Positions 22,063 through 31,509 of a stretch of DNA of 64,000 nt are shown in pieces; the stretch's first letter is position 1; the number at the start of each line of letters is the position of its first letter. This stretch comes from Akkermansiaceae bacterium UBA2381 (GTDB lineage: Bacteria > Verrucomicrobiota > Verrucomicrobiia > Verrucomicrobiales > DEV007). The DNA is taken from positions 11,474 to 75,473 of the forward strand of contig DDSV01000024.1 of the NCBI GenBank assembly GCA_002344215.1, given 5' to 3'. Under the pieces are notes generated by a model. The model was not told where the DNA came from, did no database searches, and was given only the letters and a program-made list of their open reading frames with translations. The position numbers were made by a program, and so were the translations under genes.

Positions 22063-22590
22063 GTGAAAAACGACTCCTCCACCTCCCCTCCCCTCCAGAC
22101 CAAACGCCCTCTCAATCTGGGAGGAAGACTCTGGAAATGCCTCATGGGCCTCGTCCTGATCGGGGTCGGCTCCATCTTCGTTCAATACCTCTGGAATTCC
22201 TACAGCCGCGCCGCAAAGATGGACGCCTGGGTCGAAGTGCCCTGCCGCATCGTCTCGATGGACGTCGACGATTCCGAACTGAACCAGCGAGGCATGCCGA
22301 AGTATATCTTTCAGGTCTCCTATCAGTACGAATTCAACGGAGCCACCTACACGGGGACCCGCCTGAAACGACTCTCAACCGAGGTGAGCGACCCCCGAAA
22401 ACTGAAAAAGAGCATCAAGAATTATCAGGTCGGCACCGAAACGATCTGTCACGTCGACCCCGAAGCTCCCGGGATGGCGGTCTTGAAAAAGGACACCAAG
22501 GCAGCACTCTTTTCGATCTGGTTTCCCTGCCTCTTCATCGTCGGAGGTGCCGGGATGATTCTATCCGCCCTCTTTCGAAGAAACGCATGA
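22063..22590 (+). CDS. DUF3592 membrane protein
   Basis: The 175-residue protein has the DUF3592 pattern. A first membrane span (CLMGLVLIGVGSIFVQYLW) is followed by an extracytoplasmic domain with WVEVPCRIVSMDVDDSE and the typical FQVSYQYEFNGATYTGTRL. A second span follows near the end (FSIWFPCLFIVGGAGMILSAL). The frame begins at GTG (VKNDSSTSPP), 34 bases from the divergent YqeY start. Its stop overlaps the start codon of the next gene (ATGA), implying translational coupling with the histone-deacetylase-like protein. Function of the family is unknown. Confidence 0.7.
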   Translation: MKNDSSTSPPLQTKRPLNLGGRLWKCLMGLVLIGVGSIFVQYLWNSYSRAAKMDAWVEVPCRIVSMDVDDSELNQRGMPKYIFQVSYQYEFNGATYTGTRLKRLSTEVSDPRKLKKSIKNYQVGTETICHVDPEAPGMAVLKKDTKAALFSIWFPCLFIVGGAGMILSALFRRNA

Positions 22591-23528
22591 AAACCGGCCT
22601 GCTCCTCGACCGTGAATTCACCGAACACGATCCCGGAGATCATCATCCTGAAGCCCCCGGGCGCATCCTCGCGATTCTCGATGCCCTCCGGGAATCCGGT
22701 CTCGATCAAAAAGGCGCGTCCATCGACGCACGCGAAGTCACCGACGACGAAGTCCGGCTCGCCCATACTGACGGATACCTGAAAAAGGTCCTCGCGGAGA
22801 TCGACGGCAGTGGCCCGGGTCAACTCAGCACCGGGGACACTCAGTATGGACCTCATTCGCTTCGCGTCGCCCGACATGCCGCCGGGGGACTTCTCAATGC
22901 CGTCGACGGAGTCGTCGCCGGCACCTTTGCGAATGCCTTCTGCGCGGTGCGCCCGCCCGGTCACCACGCCACGCCCGACCGCGGCATGGGCTTCTGCATT
23001 TTCAACAATGCCGCCATCGCCGCCCGTTACGCGCAGCAGAAACACGGGCTCGAGCGAGTCGCGATCATCGACTGGGACGTGCATCACGGAAACGGCACCC
23101 AGGATATTTTCTACGAGGACAGAAGTGTCTTTTATTTCTCAACCCACCAGTCGCCCTGGTATCCCGGCACCGGTGCCAAAGGGGAGACAGGAGCGGGCAA
23201 AGGGCTCGGCACAACCCTCAATGTCCCCCTCCCCTCAGGCAGTGGCATGGAGGAAATCGGCGCCGCCTTCCGGGGAGCCTTCACGAAGAAGATGCAGGAC
23301 TTCAAACCGGACCTCGTCATCATCTCCGCCGGATTTGACAGCCGTCTTGGGGATCCCCTGGGACAGTTTACCTTGAGCGACGGGGACTTCGCCACACTCA
23401 CCCGAATCCTGGTGGAAATGGCCGGTGAATTTGCCGGCGGAAAACTCGTCTCCGTACTTGAGGGTGGATACAATCAGGCGGGTTTGGCAAAAGCGGTGAG
23501 CAGCCATCTTGGGGCGCTGATGTCCTGA
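22587..23528 (+). CDS. Histone deacetylase family protein (acetoin utilisation / acetylpolyamine hydrolase type)
   Basis: The 313-residue protein is a class II HDAC-like zinc amidohydrolase; bacterial relatives act on acetylated amines or proteins. The catalytic segment AVRPPGHHATPDRGMGFC includes the paired His residues near 124-125. The zinc ligands lie in IDWDVHHGNGTQDIFY near residue 165, and the third in ISAGFDSRLGDPLGQ near residue 250. LEGGYNQAGLAKAV is the C-terminal signature. The start is the ATG at 22587, which overlaps the previous stop codon; the open frame extends far upstream in a shadow of the DUF3592 gene. The physiological substrate is unknown. Confidence 0.88.
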   Translation: MKTGLLLDREFTEHDPGDHHPEAPGRILAILDALRESGLDQKGASIDAREVTDDEVRLAHTDGYLKKVLAEIDGSGPGQLSTGDTQYGPHSLRVARHAAGGLLNAVDGVVAGTFANAFCAVRPPGHHATPDRGMGFCIFNNAAIAARYAQQKHGLERVAIIDWDVHHGNGTQDIFYEDRSVFYFSTHQSPWYPGTGAKGETGAGKGLGTTLNVPLPSGSGMEEIGAAFRGAFTKKMQDFKPDLVIISAGFDSRLGDPLGQFTLSDGDFATLTRILVEMAGEFAGGKLVSVLEGGYNQAGLAKAVSSHLGALMS

Positions 23529-23529
23529 T

Positions 23530-23598
23530 GTGGCTGGCCTCTCTCCGAGGTCGGGTTGGATGTTTCTGCTCACCTCGGTTCCGCGAGCGTTCGGGTAG
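23530..23598. repeat. REP-like hairpin element, copy 1
   Basis: Just after the HDAC stop, the sequence GTGGCTGGCCTCTCTCCGAGG with TCGGGTTGGA resembles a second element at 36582-36658. The core forms a hairpin (GGCCTC with GAGGTC, one G-T pair). Both copies also share CACCTC, TTCCG and AGCG in the second half. The right end (CGGGTAGG) only loosely mirrors the left end. It lies in a non-coding gap before an exported-protein gene. Confidence 0.45.
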
Positions 23599-23669
23599 GA
23601 AATCACCCCATCGAGTGTCACCGGAAGTTGGCGCATCGTCACTACGGAACCACTCAACCACCCAAATTC

Positions 23670-24194
23670 ATGAAAACAATATCACAGCCCCTCGTTCAAA
23701 TCATCGGTGCAGTCTCACTCCTCTTTACGGGCCTCATCGCCCTTCCTCAGGAAGCCAGGGCGGACCGGTCCCGGGGTTCTTCCTATCGCGGTCATTCCTC
23801 CCACAACCAAGGCTCATACGGACACTCCAGCCGCTACCGCGGAGGATACAACCGACCTTATTCCGGCTACTCCGGCTATCGACCGAGCTCCGGCTTCAGC
23901 TTCTCGTTTGGAAGCGGAAACTACTACGGCCGATCCTACTCCCCGTATTACTCCGGGCGTTCCTACTACTCGCAGCCATCATACCGCAGCTACGATAACC
24001 ACTCCGGGTATTCGGCCGGGGGCCAGAACGCGTCAGTTCAACGTGCCCTCGCCCGCCATGGTTATTACCGCGGATCAATCGACGGTGTCATCGGGTCGCA
24101 GTCGAGACGTGCGATTGCCAATTACCAGCAGGACAGAGGCATGCGTGCGACGGGGTCCATCACGTCGGAACTGCTTCGTTCGCTCGGGGTATAG
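23670..24194 (+). CDS. Exported Ser/Tyr/Gly-rich protein with peptidoglycan-binding domain
   Basis: The 174-residue protein opens with a signal peptide (MKTISQPLVQIIGAVSLLFTG, cleaved near ALPQEARA). About 75 residues follow that are rich in Ser, Tyr, Gly and Arg (SRYRGGYNRPYSGYSGYRP and similar). The C-terminal 65 residues form a PF01471-type peptidoglycan-binding domain: VQRALARHGYYRGSIDGVIG, then TRRAIANYQ-like SRRAIANYQQDRGMRATG and a final LLRSLGV. The frame extends 38 residues upstream of this ATG over the REP-like element, which is not coding. It probably anchors a flexible surface segment to the wall. A specific role is not known. Confidence 0.75.
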   Translation: MKTISQPLVQIIGAVSLLFTGLIALPQEARADRSRGSSYRGHSSHNQGSYGHSSRYRGGYNRPYSGYSGYRPSSGFSFSFGSGNYYGRSYSPYYSGRSYYSQPSYRSYDNHSGYSAGGQNASVQRALARHGYYRGSIDGVIGSQSRRAIANYQQDRGMRATGSITSELLRSLGV

Positions 24195-24688
24195 CGGGAA
24201 ATCGTCGTCGCATTCGCCTTCCGCTACGCGGGATGGCGTTCGGCGGGGTTAAGTTGCCTGGGACCGAGGGCCAACACCCCCGGTCTCTTGGTGTTCAATT
24301 GGAAATTAAAAGAAATGAAAGGCCCCGTTCAGGTTCTTGATGACACTCAAGTGGACTGCTCGACGACAAAATCGAGATCGAGTCCTTGCCACGAGTAGAG
24401 ATACCGGGTGCGCGAAGTCGGCCCGGTTCATGGAATCTCCGAGTTGCTTAACCACGTGTGCCTTATCGCCAATCAAACCCTTAACATTCAGCGGATGCGA
24501 CGCCGAACCTTTAAGCCCTCCTCAAATGGAACTGGCCGGAAAGGCGTCCTGTCCGAAGTAGACCAGCTATGATGCTCAGAGGTTGACTCGCCCTGTCGAA
24601 AAATGCGACCCTTCGCGGCCCCTTCCCCGGGCTTGGGGGGGAATTGTCAGGATTTCGCCCGACATTAGTCCACGCAAGTCACCGAAGA
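24195..24688. other. Intergenic stretch without a convincing gene
   Basis: About 490 bases separate the peptidoglycan-binding protein and the GH39 gene. A plus-strand frame at 24337-24561 (74 codons) looks like no protein family. On the minus strand near 24345-24410 a short piece reads TRYLYSWQGLDLDFVVEQST before a stop, which loosely resembles the end of DUF4143-type ATPases and might be a decayed remnant. No tRNA, CRISPR or strong terminator was seen. The promoter of the GH39 gene should lie at its right end. Confidence 0.4.
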
Positions 24689-26341
24689 ATGAAGCATCAC
24701 CTCATCGCAGTCCTATTCCTCTCCATGTCCTTCTCCGCCCGCGCGGAAACCTTTCCTGTCCGCATTAAGATTGAAGCGAGTCAACCGGGTGCGGAACTGA
24801 AACCCATCTGGCGTTTCTTCGGGGCAGACGAGCCCAACTACGCCTACATGAAGCACGGCAGTGAGTTGCTGGGCCACCTCGGTGATCTCAAAAAGAACGA
24901 GGTCTTTTTCCGGACCCACAACCTGCTCACCACGGGGAAAGGAGAGCACGGCTTGAAGTGGGGATCCACCAACGCCTACACTGAAGATGCGGCGGGTAAT
25001 CCGGTCTACGACTGGACCATCGTCGACCGTATCTTCGACGCCTATCTTACCAACGGGGTTCGCCCCTACGTGCAGATCGGATTTATGCCTCAGGCGCTTT
25101 CGCCGAAACCCGAGCCCTATCGACACCATTTCCCCGATGCGTCCTACGAGGAACTCTTCGGCGGCTGGGCCTACCCTCCGAAGGACTACGCGAAGTGGGA
25201 GGAACTCGTCTTCCAATGGGCGAAACACTGTATGGAAAAATACGGCGAAGAAGAGGTTCTCCACTGGTACTGGCAGGTCTGGAACGAGCCGAATATCGAT
25301 TACTGGCGCGGTACCCGGGAAGAGTTCTTCAAGCTCCACGACGGTTCCATGCGCGCCGTCCGTCGCGCCATTCCAAAGGCCCGATTCGGCGGACCTGACA
25401 TCGCCAATGGCAAAGGGGACGACTACCTCAAGAGCTTTCTCGATCACTGCCTCAAGTCCGATGCCGCCTCGAACGGCGCGGCTCCGCTCGACTTCATTTC
25501 TTTCCATGCCAAGGGAAAACCCGTCCAACACGAGGGGCAGGTTCGAATGGGGCTCGCAACCCATCTGAATGACATCAATGACGCTTTCGCCGTCATCGCC
25601 GGGTATCCGGAATTCAAAGAGACTCCCATCGTCATTGGTGAATCCGATCCCGAAGGCTGCGCCGCCTGCATGGGTCAGAACCTCGCCTATCGAAACGGCA
25701 CCCTCTACTCGAGCTACACCGCCGCCAGCTTTCCCCGCAAACTCGATCTCGCCGAAAAGCATGGCATCAATCTCGAAGGCGCTCTCACCTGGTCCTTTCA
25801 GTTTGAAGATCAACCCTATTTCGCCGGATTCCGCTCCCTCGCCACGAACGGCATCGACAAGCCGGTGCTCAATGTCTTCCGGATGTTCTCTCGCATGGAC
25901 GGTCAGCGCCTCCCGGTGATCAGCGACGCCGCTGTTCCCCTCGAGGAAATTCTGAAGAACGGCGTCCGCAAAAGCCCCGATGTTTCGGCCCTCGCGGCAC
26001 GATCAGACAAGCGCATCACCGTGCTCGTCTGGCACTATCATGACGACAACATCGACGGACCCGACGCCGCCGTCACTCTGAATCTGGGAGCCTCTCCCGG
26101 GGGATCTCCAAAGGTCACCCGAACCCTCATCGACGAGACTCACTCGAACTCTTTCACCCTGTGGCTCGCGATGGGTTCACCCCAATCGCCGACGGCAGAA
26201 CAGATCCGCGATCTGGAAAAAATAAGCCAACTAGCCGAGGTCTCGGATGACACCCAAGTGAGCTCACGCGAGGGGAATCTCGAAGTTTCCTTCCCGCTCG
26301 CCCGACAGGGAGTGACGCTTGTCGAACTGGAATGGCAGTGA
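24689..26341 (+). CDS. Exported glycoside hydrolase family 39 protein
   Basis: The 550-residue protein is similar to GH39 beta-xylosidases, retaining enzymes with a TIM-barrel fold. A signal peptide (MKHHLIAVLFLSMSFSARA) precedes an N-terminal segment with FFGADEPNYAYM and the barrel. The acid/base Glu lies in WYWQVWNEPNIDYWRG near residue 208. The nucleophile Glu fits TPIVIGESDPEGCAA near residue 320. LTWSFQFEDQPYFAGFR is the strand after it. A beta-sandwich domain follows (ITVLVWHYHDDNIDGPDAAV). Frame upstream of MKHH is ignored because the signal starts there. Convergent with the DUF1501 gene; substrate likely a xylose-containing or related polysaccharide, by inference. Confidence 0.8.
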   Translation: MKHHLIAVLFLSMSFSARAETFPVRIKIEASQPGAELKPIWRFFGADEPNYAYMKHGSELLGHLGDLKKNEVFFRTHNLLTTGKGEHGLKWGSTNAYTEDAAGNPVYDWTIVDRIFDAYLTNGVRPYVQIGFMPQALSPKPEPYRHHFPDASYEELFGGWAYPPKDYAKWEELVFQWAKHCMEKYGEEEVLHWYWQVWNEPNIDYWRGTREEFFKLHDGSMRAVRRAIPKARFGGPDIANGKGDDYLKSFLDHCLKSDAASNGAAPLDFISFHAKGKPVQHEGQVRMGLATHLNDINDAFAVIAGYPEFKETPIVIGESDPEGCAACMGQNLAYRNGTLYSSYTAASFPRKLDLAEKHGINLEGALTWSFQFEDQPYFAGFRSLATNGIDKPVLNVFRMFSRMDGQRLPVISDAAVPLEEILKNGVRKSPDVSALAARSDKRITVLVWHYHDDNIDGPDAAVTLNLGASPGGSPKVTRTLIDETHSNSFTLWLAMGSPQSPTAEQIRDLEKISQLAEVSDDTQVSSREGNLEVSFPLARQGVTLVELEWQ

Positions 26342-26360
26342 GGGAATTTTTGTAGGTTTT

Positions 26361-27812
26361 TCAAGCCAACAGCTTCTTCACCACATTCCCGTGCACATCG
26401 GTAATGCGAAAGTCCCTGCCCTGGAAGCGATAGGTCAGTTCTTTGTGATCGAAACCGAAGAGATGCAAAATCGTCGCGTGCAGATCATGCACATGCACGG
26501 GATCTTCCTCGACACCCCAGCCGACTTCGTCGGTCTTGCCTAAAATCTGACCACCTTTGATGCCGCCTCCGGCCATCCAGAGGCTGAAGGAATTCGGATG
26601 ATGATCGCGTCCGGTCACGGTCTTGAATCCGCTGCGATTTTCACCGAGCGGAGTGCGGCCGAACTCACCGCCCCAGACCACGAGCGTCTCATCGAGGAGC
26701 CCGCGCTCTTTCAAGTCCTTCAAGAGGGCCGCGACGGGCTGGTCCGAGATGCGAGTGTTCGTCGCAAGCTCGGAATCGAGATTGCTGTGCTGGTCCCAGG
26801 TCGAGAGGAAGAGCGTCACGAATCGCGTCCCGCGCTCGACGAGACGTCGCGCTAGAAGACAGTTGCGGGCAAAAGAACTCTGGAATCCGGTCTTGTCCGA
26901 CGAGTCGCGTTCACTGCGGTCGAGTCCGTAGGCCTCGCGGGTGGCCTTGCTCTCGCCCGAGAGATCGATCAACTCGGGCGCAGCCGACTGCATGCGGAAG
27001 GCCAGCTCGTAATTTTTAATCCGCGCCGCGATCTCCGGGTGCCCGCTCTGTTCATAACGCTGCTGATTGAGTGAGTTGATCGTCTCGACGCTGCGCCGCT
27101 GCATCGCCGGAGTAATTCCTTCGGGCGTCTCGAGATTCAGGACCGGACTACCGCTGCTGCGGAAAAGAGAGCCCGCATAATTCGTCGGCAGGAAGCCGCT
27201 CGACCAGCTCGCCGCGCCTCCGGGAAGGCCGCGTCCCAAAGTGGTCAAAACGACGTAACCCGGCAGGTCGCGCGAGTCACTTCCGAGCCCGTAGTTCAGC
27301 CACGAGCCGAGGGTCGGCCATCCGCGAAAAGGCGATCCCGTGAGCATCAGCAGTTGCCCGGGGAGGTGATTGAATTGATCACAATACATCGAACGGATCA
27401 GGGCGATGTCATCGACGCAGGTCGAGAGATGCGGGAGCAGGTCCGAGAGATCCATCCCGCACTGACCGTATTTTTTAAAGGTCCGCGGGCTGCCCATCAG
27501 CCTCGCCTGGTCTTTTTGAATGAAGGCAAACTGGGCCTTTTCCAGAATCGAGGGCGGAAGCGGTTGACCGTCGAGTTCGTTCAGCTTCGGCTTCGGATCA
27601 AAGAGGTCCATCTGGCTCGGACCGCCCTCCATGAAGAAGTAGATGCAATTCTTCGCCTTCGGTGCGAAGTGCGGCGCCTTGAAGGAACCGTCCCCTGCGA
27701 TGAGCCCGTCATCCCGAAGCATCGAGGCCAGGGCGAGCGCGCCGATGCCGCTCGCGCCCGAGGTGAAAAAGTCCCGGCGACTCTGGATCGGATTTTGAAG
27801 AGGGTTAAGCAT
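26361..27812 (-). CDS. DUF1501 domain protein with twin-arginine signal
   Basis: The 483-residue protein is a DUF1501 member, a family abundant in Planctomycetes and Verrucomicrobia and distantly related to sulfatase/alkaline phosphatase folds. The N-terminus reads MLNPLQNPIQSRRDFFTSGA with a twin-arginine motif and a weak hydrophobic core. IYFFMEGGPSQMDLFDPKP near residue 57 is the family opening. TLVVWGGEFGRTPLGENRSG near residue 385 and GRDHHPNSFSLWMAGGG follow, both standard. It ends 19 bases from the convergent GH39 gene and lies 30 bases downstream of the DUF1549/DUF1553 gene, its usual partner. The biochemical role of the pair is not established. Confidence 0.87.
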   Translation of the reverse strand: MLNPLQNPIQSRRDFFTSGASGIGALALASMLRDDGLIAGDGSFKAPHFAPKAKNCIYFFMEGGPSQMDLFDPKPKLNELDGQPLPPSILEKAQFAFIQKDQARLMGSPRTFKKYGQCGMDLSDLLPHLSTCVDDIALIRSMYCDQFNHLPGQLLMLTGSPFRGWPTLGSWLNYGLGSDSRDLPGYVVLTTLGRGLPGGAASWSSGFLPTNYAGSLFRSSGSPVLNLETPEGITPAMQRRSVETINSLNQQRYEQSGHPEIAARIKNYELAFRMQSAAPELIDLSGESKATREAYGLDRSERDSSDKTGFQSSFARNCLLARRLVERGTRFVTLFLSTWDQHSNLDSELATNTRISDQPVAALLKDLKERGLLDETLVVWGGEFGRTPLGENRSGFKTVTGRDHHPNSFSLWMAGGGIKGGQILGKTDEVGWGVEEDPVHVHDLHATILHLFGFDHKELTYRFQGRDFRITDVHGNVVKKLLA

Positions 27813-27842
27813 GGGACTCAAGAGGGTTACCTCGCCGAGGGT

Positions 27843-30524
27843 TCAGTCGCGGGTAATGAACTCGTCGAGATTGAGGACGACCCGGGCCGTCGCGGCGAGA
27901 GCCTGTTCGGGATCGGATTTGGCTGCAAAATCGGCGTGGGCCGAGAGCAAGGTGTCGACCTCCGATGGTTCGGGGGCGCGGTTGAGGCAGCGTTCGTAAA
28001 GATCGACGATGGCGGCATCGGTCTTTCCGCCGTGTTTTTCGAGGAGCGATTTTCCGAGCACTTCAGCGCACTCGTGGAAGACCGGATCATTCAAAAGAGC
28101 GAGGGCCTGCATCGGACTGTTGGAGCGGTCGCGACGGCTGCACGCGACATCCGTTGCCGGGGCATCAAAAGTCGTCAGGGTCGGATAGAGAATCGTCCGC
28201 TTCAGGAAAATGTAGAGCCCGCGACGGTAGCGGTCCTCGCCCTGACTCTCGGGCCATTTCACACTGCGGCCCACCTCGGTAACGAAGCCGGGCAGAGGCG
28301 GATAAACCGATTCGCCTCCGATCTTGCGCGAGAGCAATCCGCTCGCGGTCAGGTGGATGTCGCGCACGACTTCAGCATCGACGCGAAAGCTGTTCTGACG
28401 CCACAGGAAGGTATTGTCGGGTGACTCGAGGTCGGGTCCGGCGGGGAGACGGGACGACTTCCGGTAAGTATCAGAGTCGACGATGAGGCGGATGAGCGCC
28501 TTGCGGCTCCAGCCGAGTCGGCGGTATTCGGTCGCGAGCCAGTCGAGCAGTTCGGGATGACTCGGCCTCGCGCCTTCAGTGCCGAAGTCATCCGAGGTCG
28601 ACACCAGTCCGACCCCGAAGAGATGCTGCCAGATCTGATTGACGGCAACGCGGCCGGTGATGGGATTGGCCTCGTCAAAAAGCCATTGGGCGAGATCGAG
28701 ACGATCCGGCGTCGCCCCCGAAGTGCGCGTTTTCAGATCGTGAAGGATGGCGGGAACTCCGGGGGTGACCGTCTCCCCGCGGCGGGTGTAATCGCCCCTG
28801 ACATGGACAAAACTTTCGCGGCGCTCCTCCATTCGCTCGGTCAGGGATTGCACCCGGCTCGCGGGTTTTGCGGGCACCTTTGCGAGATGATGATCGATCG
28901 CGAGACGCAACTCACTCCAGGTCGGGTCGATGCCGCGATGGAAGGCGGCGACGAGTTCACGCTGAGCTTCGGTGCGTTTACCCTGCTCGATCACGAGCAC
29001 CGCCCGCACCGTCGCGGGGACGGGTGAGGGCTCGTTCACACCGGAATCGCTCGTTGCACTGAGACGGAACTGGCGCAGCGAGTTACCACCCGGCGCTTTG
29101 TTGCCGAGGGTGAAGACGAGGCGTCCACCCGGCTCGAGCGTGAGGGGCTCTTTCAAACGAAAGACCGCAAAGTGCGACTGACGGGTGCGACTCGAGACGC
29201 TCCAGCCGCCCGTCGATTTGGCATTGAGAACGTCGCTCGGATCGCTCTTTGCATCGGCCTCGCTCACCGCGACCGATTCCCACTCGAGCGACTTCGCCTT
29301 TGCGGAATCCGACTCGAGTCGTGCGGAGAAACTCGATAGAACAAATGCCCCGTCCTTCCCCCGCCCCGCCGTGAGGCCCGGTTCGCGTCCGCTCCCCGGT
29401 GAACCGATCACTTCGAGCTGAACAGCACTGATCACTGTGGCTTTGTCAGGAAGTTTCGTCTCAATGGTGTAGGTGACCGTGTCAGGATTTTTTCCGGAAC
29501 GACCCGTCACGATGATGGCGCCGTCGTCGACGATCTTCATCGTATCCGATGCTCCCGACTCGGCCTTCGACGGTTTTAAAATGGTCCAATCCGCCGCCGG
29601 CAGGGAAACGAACGATTTCTCCCAGGCGGCGCGGCGGGCGGGCAGGGGCTCTTTTTCATCCTTCGCAAGGGCGGCCTCGAGCGGGGCGAGCGACTTTTCC
29701 CAGGCGGCGAGAGCGGTTTCGTATTTTTCAGTCTCCCCCGGGAGCGGAATCGTGGGATCGTTGTCCTCCAGATTGTTGAAGAAGGCGTAAAACGAATAAA
29801 ACTCGTCCTGCTTGAGCGGGTCGTGTTTGTGGTTGTGGCACTCGGCGCAGGCGAGAGTCAGAGCGAGCCAGGTCGTCGCGGTGGCGTTGACGCGGTCGAT
29901 CACCTCCTTGGTGCGGTGCAGTTCCTTATCGACTCCGGCCTCGGTGTTGCGCAGGGAATTGCGGTGGAATCCGGCAGCGATCTTCTGCTCCGGCGTCGCA
30001 CCGGGGATGAGGTCGCCGGCAAGTTGCTCGATGCTGAACTGATCGTAGGGTTGGTCGCGATTTACCGCCGTCACGACCCAGTCGCGGTAGCGCCAGGCCC
30101 AGCGGCGTTCGGTATCACCCAGATAGCCGTCGCTTTCCCCGTAGCGGGCCAGGTCGAGCCAGTGCCGCCCCCAGCGCTCGCCGTAGTGTGGAGAAGCGAG
30201 AAGCTTTTCCACGACTTCGCGTCTGGCCTCTGCAGGATCAGTTTTCGCCGCCGTCGCAAAAGCCTCCACTTCTGCGGGCGAAGGGAGCAAGCCGGTGAGA
30301 TCGAGATGAAGCCGCCGCAACAGCGTGCGGGGATCGGCCTCGGGCGAGATCGGCAGGTTCTTCCCCTCCAACTTCGCGAGGACAAAGGCATCGATCGGAT
30401 TTTCTGCCGTCGTTGGCAATTCGTGTCGAATTGGAGTCTGAAATGCCCAATGCTCGGAGTCCGCCGACCTGGCGAGCGGGCTGAGGAGAAAACAAAAATG
30501 AACTAAAATGAGCCGCCTGAACAT
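27843..30524 (-). CDS. Exported DUF1549/DUF1553 protein (planctomycete type) with one CxxCH motif
   Basis: The 893-residue protein has a signal peptide (MFRRLILVHFCFLLSPLARS). DUF1549 spans about residues 40-260, with PIDAFVLAKLEGKNL, LHLDLTGLLPSPAEV and YGERWGRHWLDLARYGESDG. At its end ACAECHNHKHDPLKQDEFYS contains a CxxCH heme-type motif conserved in this domain. The middle (about 300-560) is a beta-rich region. DUF1553 covers about 590-880, including NPITGRVAVNQIWQHLFG and FDAPATDVACSRRDRSNSPMQA. The N-terminal planctomycete cytochrome domain found in longer relatives is absent. The start is ATG 30524 rather than 30578, since the signal begins there. It is followed by the DUF1501 gene, with which it likely works. 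Confidence 0.85.
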   Translation of the reverse strand: MFRRLILVHFCFLLSPLARSADSEHWAFQTPIRHELPTTAENPIDAFVLAKLEGKNLPISPEADPRTLLRRLHLDLTGLLPSPAEVEAFATAAKTDPAEARREVVEKLLASPHYGERWGRHWLDLARYGESDGYLGDTERRWAWRYRDWVVTAVNRDQPYDQFSIEQLAGDLIPGATPEQKIAAGFHRNSLRNTEAGVDKELHRTKEVIDRVNATATTWLALTLACAECHNHKHDPLKQDEFYSFYAFFNNLEDNDPTIPLPGETEKYETALAAWEKSLAPLEAALAKDEKEPLPARRAAWEKSFVSLPAADWTILKPSKAESGASDTMKIVDDGAIIVTGRSGKNPDTVTYTIETKLPDKATVISAVQLEVIGSPGSGREPGLTAGRGKDGAFVLSSFSARLESDSAKAKSLEWESVAVSEADAKSDPSDVLNAKSTGGWSVSSRTRQSHFAVFRLKEPLTLEPGGRLVFTLGNKAPGGNSLRQFRLSATSDSGVNEPSPVPATVRAVLVIEQGKRTEAQRELVAAFHRGIDPTWSELRLAIDHHLAKVPAKPASRVQSLTERMEERRESFVHVRGDYTRRGETVTPGVPAILHDLKTRTSGATPDRLDLAQWLFDEANPITGRVAVNQIWQHLFGVGLVSTSDDFGTEGARPSHPELLDWLATEYRRLGWSRKALIRLIVDSDTYRKSSRLPAGPDLESPDNTFLWRQNSFRVDAEVVRDIHLTASGLLSRKIGGESVYPPLPGFVTEVGRSVKWPESQGEDRYRRGLYIFLKRTILYPTLTTFDAPATDVACSRRDRSNSPMQALALLNDPVFHECAEVLGKSLLEKHGGKTDAAIVDLYERCLNRAPEPSEVDTLLSAHADFAAKSDPEQALAATARVVLNLDEFITRD

Positions 30525-30636
30525 GACACCTGATGCAAAGGTATCAGTCCCGGACGAGACTCTCCATGACGCATGCACGGCGCAGCCTCCTTCTTATTCG
30601 GGTTGAATGGCCCGTCTCGGGGACTTCCGGCGGGAC

Positions 30637-31509
30637 TCACTTCAACTTCACCGTGATCTCATCGGCGGACTCGACGGTCATCGCCTCAAGTTTTTTGAAG
30701 AGTGCTTTCACCGAGTCGGCAGTGACTTCCTCGGGGGTTTCAGCTCCTTTGTCGATGAACGCTCCGAAGTCGGGATCGTTGAGCACACCGGCGATATCAG
30801 CATCACTCAGAATGATAAGATCACCGGTGACATGTTCGGCGGTGGTTTCGACAATGCCTTCGTCCGCCCTCAGGAAAAAACCAATGCGCATTCCCTCGGT
30901 CATGCCGGCGGCCATCTTGATGGCCTCTGAAGGGGGAACCCCAAGCTCACGAGCCTGCTTGATCTGCTCGTCGTCAATGAATCCTTCCATCCCGGCGGCG
31001 GCGAAGTTGCTCTTTACGGTGAGCAGATCCCCCTCCAGCGCAAAGGTCAGATCTCCGGCCTTTTCCAACTCCACTCCCTCTCCGGACGATTCGACGAACT
31101 CCTTCGCTTTGCCGGGTACTGAATCCTGACTGATACGCACCTTGCGAATGTCGTCGAATTCATAAATCACCGAGTAACCTTCCCAGCCCTCTTCGTCTTT
31201 ACCTGCTTCGTGCTTTGCGTAGCGGACACCTTCGCCAAAGTTGGCAGCGTCTTTGCGCAGAGATTCCTCATTGGGTGCCGCCATCTCACGAATCATTCCG
31301 AGATCGGGTCCGCCCTTGACGCCTTCGAGCGCGCCGCCAAGAGCACCGAGTTGGTCGACCAGAGCGAGGGTATTCGGGGAAAAATAATACCGGGAAACGA
31401 TGGAGCCGGTCCCGTCCTTTTTCACCCGCACCACGGTGGAGACCCGGACACAGGAGGTGGCTGCGACAAGGCAGAAGAGACTGAGGAGGGTGATGGCAAA
31501 ATTTCGCAT
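30637..31509 (-). CDS. Lipoprotein of unknown function
   Basis: The 290-residue protein starts MRNFAITLLSLFCLVAATSC, ending in a lipobox with Cys20 as the predicted lipidation site. The mature part starts VRVSTVVRVKKDGTGSIVSRYYFS, a beta-strand style opening similar to LppM-like or DUF3153-like lipoproteins. LTFALEGDLLTVKSNF and a mixed alpha/beta region follow. No catalytic motif was seen. Its ATG overlaps the stop of the PBP2 gene by one base (TAATG on the minus strand), so translation is probably coupled. Co-expression with a cell-elongation enzyme suggests an envelope role, which is inference only. Confidence 0.65.
   Translation of the reverse strand: MRNFAITLLSLFCLVAATSCVRVSTVVRVKKDGTGSIVSRYYFSPNTLALVDQLGALGGALEGVKGGPDLGMIREMAAPNEESLRKDAANFGEGVRYAKHEAGKDEEGWEGYSVIYEFDDIRKVRISQDSVPGKAKEFVESSGEGVELEKAGDLTFALEGDLLTVKSNFAAAGMEGFIDDEQIKQARELGVPPSEAIKMAAGMTEGMRIGFFLRADEGIVETTAEHVTGDLIILSDADIAGVLNDPDFGAFIDKGAETPEEVTADSVKALFKKLEAMTVESADEITVKLK

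Noticed and set aside
24337..24561. 74-codon plus-strand frame in the intergenic stretch
   Set aside because: No family resemblance, no ribosome-binding site and no relation to neighbours. A possible DUF4143-like remnant on the other strand is too short to call.
27354..28424. 356-codon plus-strand frame spanning the DUF1501 and DUF1549/DUF1553 genes
   Set aside because: Antisense to two well-supported genes and without recognisable domains.
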